This document shows, in pieces, positions 12,701 to 25,800 of a stretch of 64,000 bases of DNA. The stretch comes from Poecilobothrus nobilitatus (taxonomy: Eukaryota > Arthropoda > Insecta > Diptera > Dolichopodidae), in the NCBI GenBank assembly GCA_947095535.1, contig OX352774.1:29404496-29468495 (forward strand), read 5' to 3'. Positions within the stretch are counted from its first letter, which is position 1. Each line of letters begins with the position of its first letter. The position numbers were made by a program, and so were the translations under genes. The notes under the pieces are model-generated. The model was given only the letters and a program-made list of their open reading frames with translations, made no database searches and was not told where the DNA came from.

Positions 12701-15700
12701 GCATTTAAAAATAGGGCTTTTTCAAAGTTTGAGTGGGTGTAGCTCCGTAATGGGAGGGGCTACATGAAAAAGTTTTTCCACAAAATTTTTGTTTTATGAG
12801 ACCTACCCATGGTTAAAATTTTTTTTCTCTATCTTTAACGGTGTAGAAGTTTTGTAAACAGACGGACGGACGGACGGACAGAGTGAAACTAATAAGCACA
12901 TTTTTTCAAAATTTTTTTGGAAATGTGCTAAAAATAGAAAAATCATATAAAATTTTCTATTTTATTTATTTGTAATGCCTCTTAATACATAAAAAGAAAT
13001 TAAATATGTACATAGTTAGAAATCTTTATTATATATTTTATTTTCTTTGATTAAAAATTTAAAATTTTTTTAAAGAATATAAAAATTTGTTCTTAACGAA
13101 CGTAAGTTTAAGAACAGATTTGCCAAAAAAAAAAATTGAACTTTACAGAACTAAATGATTACGTACTTCACGTCAAGAAATTCTTCTAACTTATTCAAAA
13201 TTCGAGAAGTAATACCGGCCCAAGTTTAAACGTTATTAATTCAAAAGAATGACTTCATATTTGGAAAATCGGTATAAGATGCCAGTTATAGTCTTCTTTC
13301 AAATAGAAAATACGGAAAAAAAGTTTTATTGAAAACTTATACTTTTTTCCGTATAGGCGATTATAGCAATCAGAGAAAACTGATGTCAGTAAAATTATCT
13401 GTCAAATTAATAGTGAAGCCAAAATAAAAAAATAAAAGTAATTTAAATTCCTGTCAACGTTAGTTCGATGTTTGGAAAATAAAATTTTATTATTTTAATT
13501 TATTTTTTCATTATTGATTGAAAATGGTACTAATAAAGAATAAAAAAAGATTATTTTATTTAATAAACAAAATAATAAAAAAAAACAAAATTTAAATATA
13601 AATTGAAATATCATAAATGAAATATCATAATAAAATATATCAAGAATTGCATCAGAATTTTTTTCAATGACAAACTGAAATGGGGAGAAATGAAATATAT
13701 GTCATTGGAACAGTTTTGTTTCATTATGCAAAATTACTGATCAGTTGTTCAGGAAAATAATTACCAATCCAAAAAATCATAAAATTGATTTTATTTTTTA
13801 AATATTTAACTTAAAATTTAAAAAATCGTAGCTGAATTTATTCTTTAGAAATTGTTTAATTATTCAATCAATATACTTTTGTTAAATTTTATATGTCTTT
13901 GTTGTAAAAAATTGATAATAATAAATATTTTCCGGAAGCATTTCAATGAAAGCTATAACTTTCGCCTAAAACAGAAAATTTTTAACTGATCAACCTGTCG
14001 AAAAAAGAATAAAAACTCTCCCTAGATTAGATTAGATTATTGTTTAAGGGGTATAAATAATACTGCGACATTTTGATGTAGATCTGTAAGTGTATACTAC
14101 CCCTTTTACTGCTTGTTCTGGAGTTTGCCTCCGCTTACTTTATTGTTGACAGTTCATCTTCGAAAAGGCAATATGCTGCTATAGGTGCACATATCTCGCT
14201 TGGAGTCAAGTACGTCAGTTTTTGAGTATGTATCCTGGAAACTCTTTCTCTTCTTGACAGAATTTGCATTTACCGTCATTCTCTATTCCAATTTTTTTTA
14301 AGTACCTCTTTAGCCGGTACTGTCTCTAAACGGATTCTATTAGAATTAGGTTATAATTTCCCAAACACTATCTTTAAGAAAATATTTTTATAAAATTTTA
14401 TCGCATTTCAATTATGTAAGCAAAGTGACAGGCTGTGAACATACTAACGGTTCGTACGGGTATCTAAGAGTTGACAAAGGCAACTGTATTCTTCCTCGTT
14501 TTGTTTAAAGAGTAAAAGTATTTACTCTTTCTTAAAGATTGGATGTAGTTGGGAGTATAGTTTACTCTGTAAAAACAAAACAAAACGAAAACACTGATAA
14601 TCACAATTTTTTTTAATGCAATTCTCTGCCACATAAATGTGGACACCAAATTGCAAAGCCTTTCCTGTTCAGACGTGGTGGCTGTAAATGTCGTAAGGGG
14701 GAATAACTCCCTTATGTGGGATTCGAACCCACACTCCCTCGGTGTTTACAGCGTATTTTTATACGCTCTTTACCTACTAAGCCACCGAGACCCCATAATC
14801 ACAATTTATTCATTTAAAAAATTTCATGAAATAAATAAAATATAACTTTTGATTTTTCATTCATTTTCAACAAAAAACACATATATATTCATACATACAT
14901 AACCAAAAACACTAAGAGTATTAATTTATATTAAAGAAAATTTGAAAAACTTACACATTTTATTTAAAATTGAAAAATGTAAAGAATATAGGGCTTGTTA
15001 TATAGATATATAATATTATATAAGTACATTTACCTTTAAACCAAACCAATATTAAAAACGACCAATTTAAAGAATATTTTAAAAAATTAAAGAAAAAAAA
15101 AAATAAAAATCAAAAAGAATATTTTGATGACAAAAATTAATGAAATCTAAACAAAAAATAACCATCAAAATTTGAAAAAATTTTAAAACAAACAAATGAT
15201 ATAATTACGAATATGTTTATATTCCATTATTAAATATAACAAATCATTATATACAAACATATATAAATAAAGATGAATGTATGTACATATTTATAATATT
15301 ATAAGAGTTATATATCTATATATCTGTCATCTTGTATAATGAAATAAAAATGAAATGATCCCCAATATCGTTCCGGACAATTACCGAATGTGTCGTCTGT
15401 GTCTTCTTCAGTGTTCACAAAATCTTTGAATAGGTAATAAAATTTACTAACATATGTTATATATCATTATATTTATTTACAAATAAACATACATAAATAT
15501 ATAAATTTATGTATTTTATAAAAAAAAAAAAAAAACAATAATACGAGTATAATCAAAATTATTATAAAACTGAAGACTGAAACATGTTGCATACGCCATA
15601 TACAACACAACTTGTTATTGTTGTATAATATACAGATATTTTTTTTTTTTTTTTTTTTGAAAATTTTAATAAAATTAAATTGAATAAAACCGAAACAGAA

Positions 15701-18700
15701 AAATTGTTAAATAATAAAAATAGATTTGATTAGCAATTTTTAACTAAAAATGTTTTATTTTTATATAAAAATAACGAGGGAGACTAACCACTATACATAC
15801 ATATACCATAATCGAATTATATAAAATTATAAATTTATGGTGAAAATAAAATAACAAATTAAAATGTCTTCAATTTAATTTTTATAATCATATTAAAATT
15901 ATATTCAATTTTTAAAATTTTCTGTAGGGCACTAGTACAGAATATATTATATAATGTGTAATATGATTATATTGAATGGATGCCGTTCACAAATACATAA
16001 AAGGAATTCCATTTAACTAAAGGGACTCATTAAATTTATTTTAAAAAAATGTATCTGTAATTTTTTTTTTAACGTATTATTTTTGTACATTACTTTTTAT
16101 ATATTAAATATTAATAAATTTTTGCAAATATATTTTAATTTTATTTAAAAATGTTATAAAAACTAAATTATAATAATTACAATTTTGAAATTTTTCTTCG
16201 GCTAATATATACTTTGGCAGCATTCGATTTAAACATTCGATTTTTTCAATTTTTCTACATAGCATTCGATTTATTCAGTTTCAACTGTCAAATTTATTCG
16301 TATGTAAATTAAATGACTAATTAATTATATGCTTTTATAAATTAACTCGTCAGGGTCGGTTTATTTAATTATTTTAAATTTAGTTCAATTTTAGTTCATG
16401 CGATTAAATTAAATTAAACCATGAAAAAGAGATACTTTCGAAACTTTTAAATTTCGATCTTCATCCAATTTTATTAGGTAATGTAATTAAAAGATACAAT
16501 AAAATGCTACATATGTACATATAAGACAATATTTGTCTATATTACAATGTGCATACACATATTATTTTATAATTTTTTCTTTATAACTTTAGAACACAAT
16601 TATTTTGTACAATATGTTAGTGTAACTTTGACTAAATAGCAAATATAGAAGTGGAAATGGGGAAGAAAACTAAGATAATAGGTAGGAGTTAGAAGATAAA
16701 TTGGAAACAAAACTTGAAAACATTTTTTTTTTTTAATAATTGCAAATTGTAGAATGGAAAATAATCAATGTATAGGAGCATATCAGATAGAAGGGAAGGA
16801 TGTTTCACATTTTAGTGGTTCTCACAATAAATCAGTTCCCATAATCAGGAATTTTCACATCACTTGCTAATTACTCATATAAGTTGAATAAATATTACGC
16901 TTTAAAGATATTTTAATATATTTTTAGTAGCATTCTTTTCTTTTTTTTTTTTTTGTTTAGGTAATATAAAATTTTCTTTAGTCATTTATTATACATATGC
17001 GATTTATGTACATATATAATACGAAATGATTTAAAATTATTTTATTTGAATTTTTACTTACTATCATAAAAGAAAATGGTTTGTATATTTATTTTTTATG
17101 TTGACTTTCACTGCGGATTAAGATTTTTAATTCTAAATTTATTTCACTATAATATAATAAACCTAAATGCGGTAATGTTGTATTGTATGAAAAAGAATAT
17201 TTCATTATTGTTTTGTTGATTTTTTTTTTTTTTTTTTTTTTACATAATTTTAACTTGTCACGAGAACGCCATCATACCATTTTTATTATATGAACTAAAA
17301 ATTTAAGTTACATAAAAAGGAATACTTTTTAACTTAAATATACTTTTTAATTTTTAACATTCATATTACCAGCTTATGAGTTTTAATGTTATGAGCTTTA
17401 ATAATTAATGTTACTTATTAAAAATGACAATCGATCCGTCTTAATTCAGTAGCTTTTTTTTTTTTGTTTGTTTTTTATCATTTTATTTTCATGTTCATTT
17501 TAAATAACGTGAAAAGTATACTAAAATTATTCTTAGTTTTTTTTTTAATTTTTTTAATTTATTTATTAGAAGAATTTTTAATTTCCTTTTTTTTTTTTGT
17601 TTTTCTCTCTAAAATTAAATGAAGAAATTTAATGTTTTTTTTTTTTTTAGTTTTAAATGCCATATAAAATAAAAATATAATTTATTTTTAAAAAATTTAT
17701 TTAATAATTTTTAATAATTTAATGCAATATTTAAAAAAAAAAAACCTACTTTAAGAAAACTTTATGTTTTTTTTAGTTTATTCCCCTGTCACATAAATGT
17801 AACAAGAAAATTGCACAGCCTTTCCTTTTCAGCTCTGGCTTTAAATGTCGTAAGGCGAAATTATTCTTACGACGTGTGTGGGATTCGAACCCACACTCCC
17901 GTCTGTGTTTACAACGTATCTTATACGCTCTTACCCACTAGGCCATCTAGACTCCAATTATTACAAAATAGGTTTGGTTTTATTTGTAGTTAGTTAGTTA
18001 TCGATCATATTTGAAACTTGAATTTCAAAATGTATGAATTTCTTAAAAGTAGTTTTGCATTATAAAAATAAACCCAGAATGATGTCAACATTTCACGTTT
18101 CTTTTCATATTTGTTTTTTCATCAGCCATATACATTTAAATGGGACTATGCTTTAAAGAGCGGCGATTTTTATCGTGGTGAATTTTTCGTTGGCGCCAAA
18201 AGACTCTAATAAATGTCTTTGAACGATATTTTAATAATTAAAAAATATTTAAAACAGTCACATCCCTATATAGTGAGTTTTGTAAAATAAAATTAAAATA
18301 TGAATTTTAAAGAAATCACTATTGGCAATAATTGAAAAAAAAATTTCACAATTTTTAAAATTATCTGGTTTTTTAATTTTTGATTTTCGTTTTGATTTTC
18401 TTAGTTCTCATTTGTTCCTACAACTGATTTCCTTAGCCGCCACCGTCATTAATCTGTTTCATTGAAGAAATTCGTCGACCGCTGTTCGACATTTCAACAT
18501 GATTCCTGTTTCAACTTAAATGTTCACTAAATTATTAACTAAATAAAAGTCATTCATTGTGGCAGGTTAAAGATAAAGTTAAGCGGATGTTGCCAAAAAG
18601 TCCTATATTAAAAGGATTAATCAATTACAACAAAAATTCTTTAAAAATCAAACGACAAAATATTTAATTTTTTAATATACTTTAATTTTGTGACCTCTTC

Positions 18701-21700
18701 TGTTGCCAAAAGTTGATATTGACTTTCATTTTTTTTAACTCGATGTTATTCTTAAGTATTTTTGAATTACTGATGTATTTACATTATTAAAGGAGTTCAA
18801 TTGTCGTGTTACTCTCTTCTGACCAATGAAAAGGTCATAAAAACTTCGAATTTTCTCAAAACCTACAGAATATGTAATACAAATGTTGACGTAGATTTCA
18901 AAATAGCTTAAACACCATTGACTAATCAATTTAATTATATAGTTTGGTTACAATTGTTTATTAGGTATTTATCCATATACTCGTATATATATATATATGT
19001 ATGATAAGATCCCCAGCAAACTTTTAATTTACATTAATGAAAATATTTTTTATAAGTTTTGATTTTTTTAATATAAAGTGTTAATCCATGACTTGTGATT
19101 TTTTTTTTATATTAAATATTATATTTGAACTTTTCAAAATTAATTATCAATTTCAATCACATATACTTATGATATTTCCTATATATATGTATATGCATAT
19201 ATATGTAATAAATTTTCACTTTTAACTTTTTATTTTTATTTGATTTCTATAAGTTTTAAATTTTCTTTAGCAAATAAACACCCTAACATTTTCATTTTAA
19301 TATTATATATATATATTTTTTTTTTAGATATAATATAATATATTTTTGTTTTATGATATTGTATATAAAAATGATAAATTTCCTCACTTATTTATAAGTG
19401 ATTCAATTCAATCTACAAGTAAACACTTATGTTCATCTTATACTTTTATATCTTAAAGATTGCATGCTTATCCTAAAATAAAAGTAAAAAAAAAAAAATC
19501 AAAAATTATAAAAAAGAAAATTTTTAATAAATCTAGATTTTCCTCAATTTTGGTTTTCTTTTTAATTTTTTTTTTTTTTTTTATTTAATCACTAGACAAA
19601 ACCCATAAATTATATTTTTATATTTTCATGTTATTTTTTGTTTTTTTTTAATTTTTTAAGTTTTTTTTTTCTTCATTTTGGTTTTCTTATTAGAACTTGT
19701 AATAAAATCTACATAATTCGTTTCACTTTTCAAAAATTTTGTTTCATTATTTTTTTTTTTTTTTTGTATTTTTTGTGTATTGTTTTTTATTTGTTTTTTT
19801 TTTTTATATTCTTGTTAATTTTTACACATAGAAAAATCTTTTAATTATCAAGCGGATAAAATTAAAAATTTTAAATATAAATATTGTTCTATCGGCTTTC
19901 AATGGTGATTTTTCATAGGAGATTAAATCAATGTAATCTAGATTCAAATTTTGTTGGGTCCAATTGCTCCCCATTACATTCAAAAGTCTATCATCTAATT
20001 TTTATAACTCTACGATTTTAATTGGTCTTAACGAGTGTTTAAATCGATTAAAAGTATTTCTACAAAAATATAGAGTTTGTTAAAGACGCTGACCAAACGC
20101 GTCCGTTCTAACTTATCTAACCGGATATTTATTAAAAAGTATAATAAAAATTTAATTTGCATAATGATACATACAAGCAAATACAACTTTGAATAAAGAA
20201 AATCATTAATTTTTACTGACATGTTACCGAAAAGAACAGACAGTCACACTTTTTACAGGTTAATAGTTTTTATATCTTTTCACTGAAGAGAAAATTTAAA
20301 TATCTTGTTTTCTTTTTGTGATATCTTAGCAACAAAAAGTGCGAAACGGAAAAAGAATAATATAACTTAAAAATAATAATAAAAATTATAAAATGTTATT
20401 ATGATTCACACTTTGATTTACTATATATTTTTTTTTTTTTTCAAAATTCTATTTGATCTTAATTCCGATCATCTAGTTATCATCTAGTCAACATTTTTAC
20501 AAAACACATCATCAAAGTGAAAAAATTAAATCTTAAAATAGATTTTTTTTTTATATATTTTTTGTTTTTTTGTTTTTTTTTTTTGTTTTCCGAAATATGT
20601 TTTCTAATACCACTATATGGTTCATCATTTCTTCAAACATTTAAATATTTTCAGTCAGAAATTGTAATTTTGGTTCCTTTTGTTTTTATTTTTCATTTTT
20701 TGAAAATTAACACACAAAAAATATTAGAAACAAAATGTTAAAAAGCACTTAAATGAATTAATCTTTTTTTTTTTTCTGTTTTTTTTTTTTGTTTTGTGTT
20801 TTTTGGGGTTCTATCAAAAAATGATAATTTCAAGAGTATAGGTATGTGTTTATATTTTAATTGTTAAAATAATTTTCCTTAGGGTATTATAAAATTAATT
20901 TATCAATTTGTAATGTACCGAACCATGAGATCCTTCCTTCCTTTCAATTTATCTAAACTTTGCCTTAGGTTTGACTATCAAGAATAAGGTATTAGGAGTC
21001 AAGACTATGGATTTATTAACTTTTATAACTATTGAAAGACAATTTCGATTTTAGTCCTGGACTGTGACCAAAGGATCTAAAAGAATCCCTATAAGATTGA
21101 ATCTGCTGAAAATATTTACCAATATCTTCGGCAAAACTATTGCTTGTGTTTTGGATGTTTGGAGATTGGTTACTTCAGGACTTTATGATGTGGTAGAAAG
21201 ATGTTTGGATATATTTTGTGATAATTTAGATTCTTTTTGATATTTTTATGTGGTAGAAAGGAAGTTTATCTTCTATATATATATATAGATCGTTTTAAAT
21301 GAAAACTAGAGATGGACAATATTGGTGACTTTTTAAATTTTGAAGTACACAAAGAAGCGGTTAATTTATTTTATTAAGTGGTTTGCCAATTAGAAGATAT
21401 TACAATTAAAACCAAATTATAAAAAATAATTACAATTGCAAAAAAAAAAAAAATAAATGTGTTTACATACATACATACATACATATTATATATATTTAAA
21501 TTGGTAAACTATATAGATTTTCTTTTCGACAAATATCCTAGACTTAGTTTCTTCCAAATTTAAAATGCATCTTTTCATTTCTGTTTTTTTTTTTTTTTTG
21601 TTTTGTATATTTACTTTATATTATTATTATTATTTTTTTTTTTTTTTTGAAAAATGAGGTAAAATTGTATTTATATTTTTCCTTCTGTTTTATTTATGAC

Positions 21701-21892
21701 TTTTTTTTTTTTGTATTTTTTTTTACCGTTTTGAAGTACACTATATGCAATATGTACATTCATATAAATAAATATACAACATATATATGTATATAAAAAT
21801 ATACACATAAAAAGAAATAATGGCGCCGGCCGCCACAACCGCTGCTTTAAATTTAAGTTCAATGGTTTTGTTTTTTAAACTAAATAACATCA

Positions 21893-21927
<35 letters not shown>

Positions 21928-22802
21928 CTTTTTTTTTTTTTTTACTATAAATAACTGTAAATTTATAAATAAGAGTGCATGTCTATATATCCTGAGAATG
22001 CATAATAATTATAATGAGTATAATATACAGTGAAAAATAAATATACTTCTAATGTATAAGGAAATAAATGCAAAAAAAAAAAAAAAAAAAAAAACAAATA
22101 AAAAAACAATAAAATAAAATCCCGACTGCGTGCAATGTGCAATAATATTTTTGTTTTGTTTTAAATGTGGACAATTTTCTAGATGCTCTTCTATATTATA
22201 CATAGTATTATAATCAATCGTCTGACGAACGATATAGTTCTTCAATTACATACAATATATTGGTCTCTTGGTCTCTACTCTAGTATAACACCTATTCTAT
22301 TATATATACTTATATATAATATATGTATATATTATATTTATAATAAACACAAAAGTATATGCAGCATTACATTACAACAATGTAACATAAATCTTTATTC
22401 AGAAATCAGATATATTTCGCTAAAATTACTTTACTATTTTTCAATATTTCTTTTTTTATTTTGTTTTTATTTTTTTTTTTTTTGTTTCAATTTCTAATTA
22501 TTTTTAATATTAATTGAACAAAAATAAAATAAAATGCATATATACATACATACATACATATATTTATTTTTAAATATATTATTTTTCTTTTCTATTTGAT
22601 ATATTATATATATATATATATTTTTTTTTTTAATTGTAGATGTCCTGAAGGTTTTCACGGTGATAGATGTCAAGAAAAACAATGGATTGAACCACCTAGT
22701 ACGTACAACAATAAACCAGAATGTGACAATAAAAAATATTTAGGAAGTTTTTATTGTTAAAAATTAATTTTCTATAGCATCAAATTTTTGGATATATTTT
22801 AA

Positions 22803-22849
<47 letters not shown>

Positions 22850-25800
22850 TATACATATTATGAATATTATTTTAAACCATATATTAATTAATTATTAATC
22901 AATCATTAAAATAAATTAACATATGGTTCCTAGTAACAGAAAAAAAAAAAATTTTTTTTGTATACATACATAATTAATATATTATTTTTTTTTTTTTTAA
23001 CATTTATTCAATTTGATAATAAAAATATCTAAAATCCGATTAATTATTATTTATAATATAATTTAAAAAAAACTTATTTGAATTTATTATATTTTCATTA
23101 ATTAAATTAAATATTAATTCAGAAATGTTCCATCCAAATAAATATTGTAAAATTTTTATTATAAATTCCTTTAATTACACTATAAATAATTAAAGATTTT
23201 AACCCTTAAATGCATATAATATAAGATAAGATATAAATGATGAAAAATATTATTCTAATTAAAAATTATTTTGGCCAAAAAAAAACCATTAGATATTCAA
23301 CAAAAACAATAATTACTAAAATGCAATTTGACCATCTTTCATTAATAAAGCGACCGTATTCTATTTCATAACTTTTTACTTGCTGTAAAATAACTTGAAA
23401 AAAAAATGTACTTGTACTGAGGTTTAGTGAAAAAATAAAAAATTTAGTGTGCCAAATAAAACATATTTTGATATTTAAAATTTTGACCGGATTATTTAAG
23501 TTTGTCAACAATTTAGATTAAATGTTGTAAAATGAATAGAATTGAATGAAATGAATTTAAATATTGGAAGTTGAACCAACATATAATAATCGCTTATAGA
23601 TTTATTATTAGTTTTATAAGCACAATAAGCATAGCCCTCGCACAGAAATACTACTTGAAAACTTAAACATATGAAAGTATCCCCATTGAAAGTAACCATC
23701 TCAAATTTTCATCACAATTTTTAACTTTAACACAAAATTTGAAATTTTAAAATACATACTTATACTTTATTACTAAATGTAATGCAAAATTTTAATACGA
23801 TCCATTGTTATTCATATCAATTTCACCATAATACGTATTTAAGGGTTAAGAAATCAATATACTTTTCCGTTTTTTTTCACTCTTTTTTTTTTTAATACTA
23901 AATTAAATTAATTATAAACAAATTCAAAAAATCCGTTGATTTAAATTTAAAAATATTTCAACATTAAATGAAAATTATTAAAATTACATATAATATTATC
24001 CGTCAATTCAATATACCAGATAAATAAATTTTAAGTTGTTTGTTTTTTTCTTTTCAATTGGCAACACTAAATAAAATTTTTCAAAATTTAATATATACAA
24101 AAAATATGGAATTAATAAAAACTAAAATTACTTCAATTATTGTTTATATAAAAATTAATATAAAAAAATTAAAATATAAATTTCCGTTTTCAAAAATCAA
24201 TTTTTGAATACTTCAGGACCTGAAAAGCAAAAAAAAAAAATTAAAATAAAATTGGAACAAACAAAAAAAAAAAAAAAAATTTAAATTATATCTAATCTAG
24301 TCCCAAGTTTTTCAAATAAATATAATTTTTTTTTATTTATTATTTATAAAGGTTTGTTTTTTTTTTTTTTTATGTAATTTATAAAAAAATCATTATATAT
24401 TAATATTTAATTTATTTAAATAATATACATATATATATATATATATATACATATTAATCATATTATTATGATCGAACATTCCATGCATTAACTACATATT
24501 TAGCCTTTTTTGTTATATATTTAATAATTTTCATATATTTTGTCTTTTTTTTTTTCGTGTTTTTTTTTTTTTTAATATTATATTAAATACAACCAAATTT
24601 ATAATTAATTTTATTAGATTTGATTATTTTTAATATGTATTTTTAAAATAAAAAAAAAAAAAAATAACAAAAAAAAAATTAAAACAAAAGAAAAAGCAAA
24701 AGGTGCTATAGAAATTTTTATTCAACATTTTGTGTTTTTTTTTTTTTTTCGATAAAAACATCCTAAATTATTTTTTTTAATTACAATCAAGAATTTACAT
24801 TAATAATAAATAAATTAAATAAAAGAAAATAATTCAATTAAAACAAAAAAAAAAAAAAGAAAATAGATTATTATTATTATTTTTTTTTTTTATATTTTAT
24901 ATTATTATTCTACTTTATTTTATATATATATCTACACATATACATATATACTAAATATTAAAAAATTAAAATAAAAAAAAAAAAAAATTAAATTCCGTTT
25001 TTACTTTTTAATTTAAGTAATTAATTAAAAACAAAAAACAAAAAAAAAAACCTCTTCTCCTCTAAATATTAAAAATATTGTACATATATATTTATATTAA
25101 AAATTTTAATATAATAATAATATAAATAATTTTTTGCATTATTTTCTTTAATTTATCTTTTTTTTTTTTTATAATTTATATGATATTTATTTATTATTAT
25201 TAAGTAAAGCAAAAAAGCAAAAAAATAAATCTAATCAATAAAAAAAAAATCAATATTAGTGATATAAAACAAAAAAAAAATGGTATAATAAAGGTATTTC
25301 CGAAAGTATCGCACTATACATATACATAACTCTATACCCTTTAACTTATTAAAATACATACATACATATATATATGCTTTTTTCATTTTTCTAGTAACAA
25401 TATATCTATATAGTGTAATATAGTCAGTTCACTAAAAATATGACAGCCAATCAAGTCAATAAATAAAATTTGAAATATTTCATTAATAAAAAATTCGGCA
25501 AATGAAATTTACCTATAGAAGTGAATTTAAATTATAAAATGCGATAGATTCGGAAAGGCCTTAAAATCATTATAATACATTAATTAAAGTTTCTATATTA
25601 AGTAATAAAATCATATAAAAAAATTAAAAAAAAAAAAAAAATTAATTAATTTTTATACAGTTCATTGCAGTCAAATCGTTATTAATAATGATTAAAAAAA
25701 ATTAATAAATAATAAAATATAAAATTTTTATAACGATTTAATCATAAATATATAATTATGTAATAAATTATTAAATAAATTTTTTTTTACATCTTATATG

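Larger units (their letters stand above)
10426..22639 (+). other. Vein-like intron 3 (12.2 kb)
   Basis: Interrupts the EGF domain between cysteines 4 and 5. Apart from the SINE, LINE and TIR elements listed separately, it holds AT-rich sequence with poly-A/T runs, (ACAT)n stretches (about 11641-11660 and 21467-21485) and (TA)n stretches (about 21897-21919). A relatively GC-richer block at about 18110-18620 (TTGGCGCCAAAAGACTCTAA, GCCGCCACCGTCATTAATC) is unexplained. No additional exon recognised. Confidence 0.6.

Noticed and set aside
14700..14794. A true tRNA gene on the minus strand
   Set aside because: Box A and box B are good, but the 5' and 3' ends do not form an acceptor stem, the head pairs differently and a SINE body and A tail follow.
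14639..14845. Plus-strand frame over SINE copy C, and a similar one at 17811-17993
   Set aside because: Both encode the same kind of peptide (CGIRTHTP-like) because both are the complement of the SINE box B region; this is repeat sequence, not protein.
21467..21485. A short spaced repeat resembling a CRISPR array (ACATACATACAT)
   Set aside because: A plain tetranucleotide microsatellite with no spacers, in an animal genome.
19638..22497. Many Phe/Leu/Ile-rich frames that look like membrane proteins
   Set aside because: They are translations of poly-T and TA tracts (TTT, TTA, ATA codons). The same applies to frames at 51070, 53650 and 61586.
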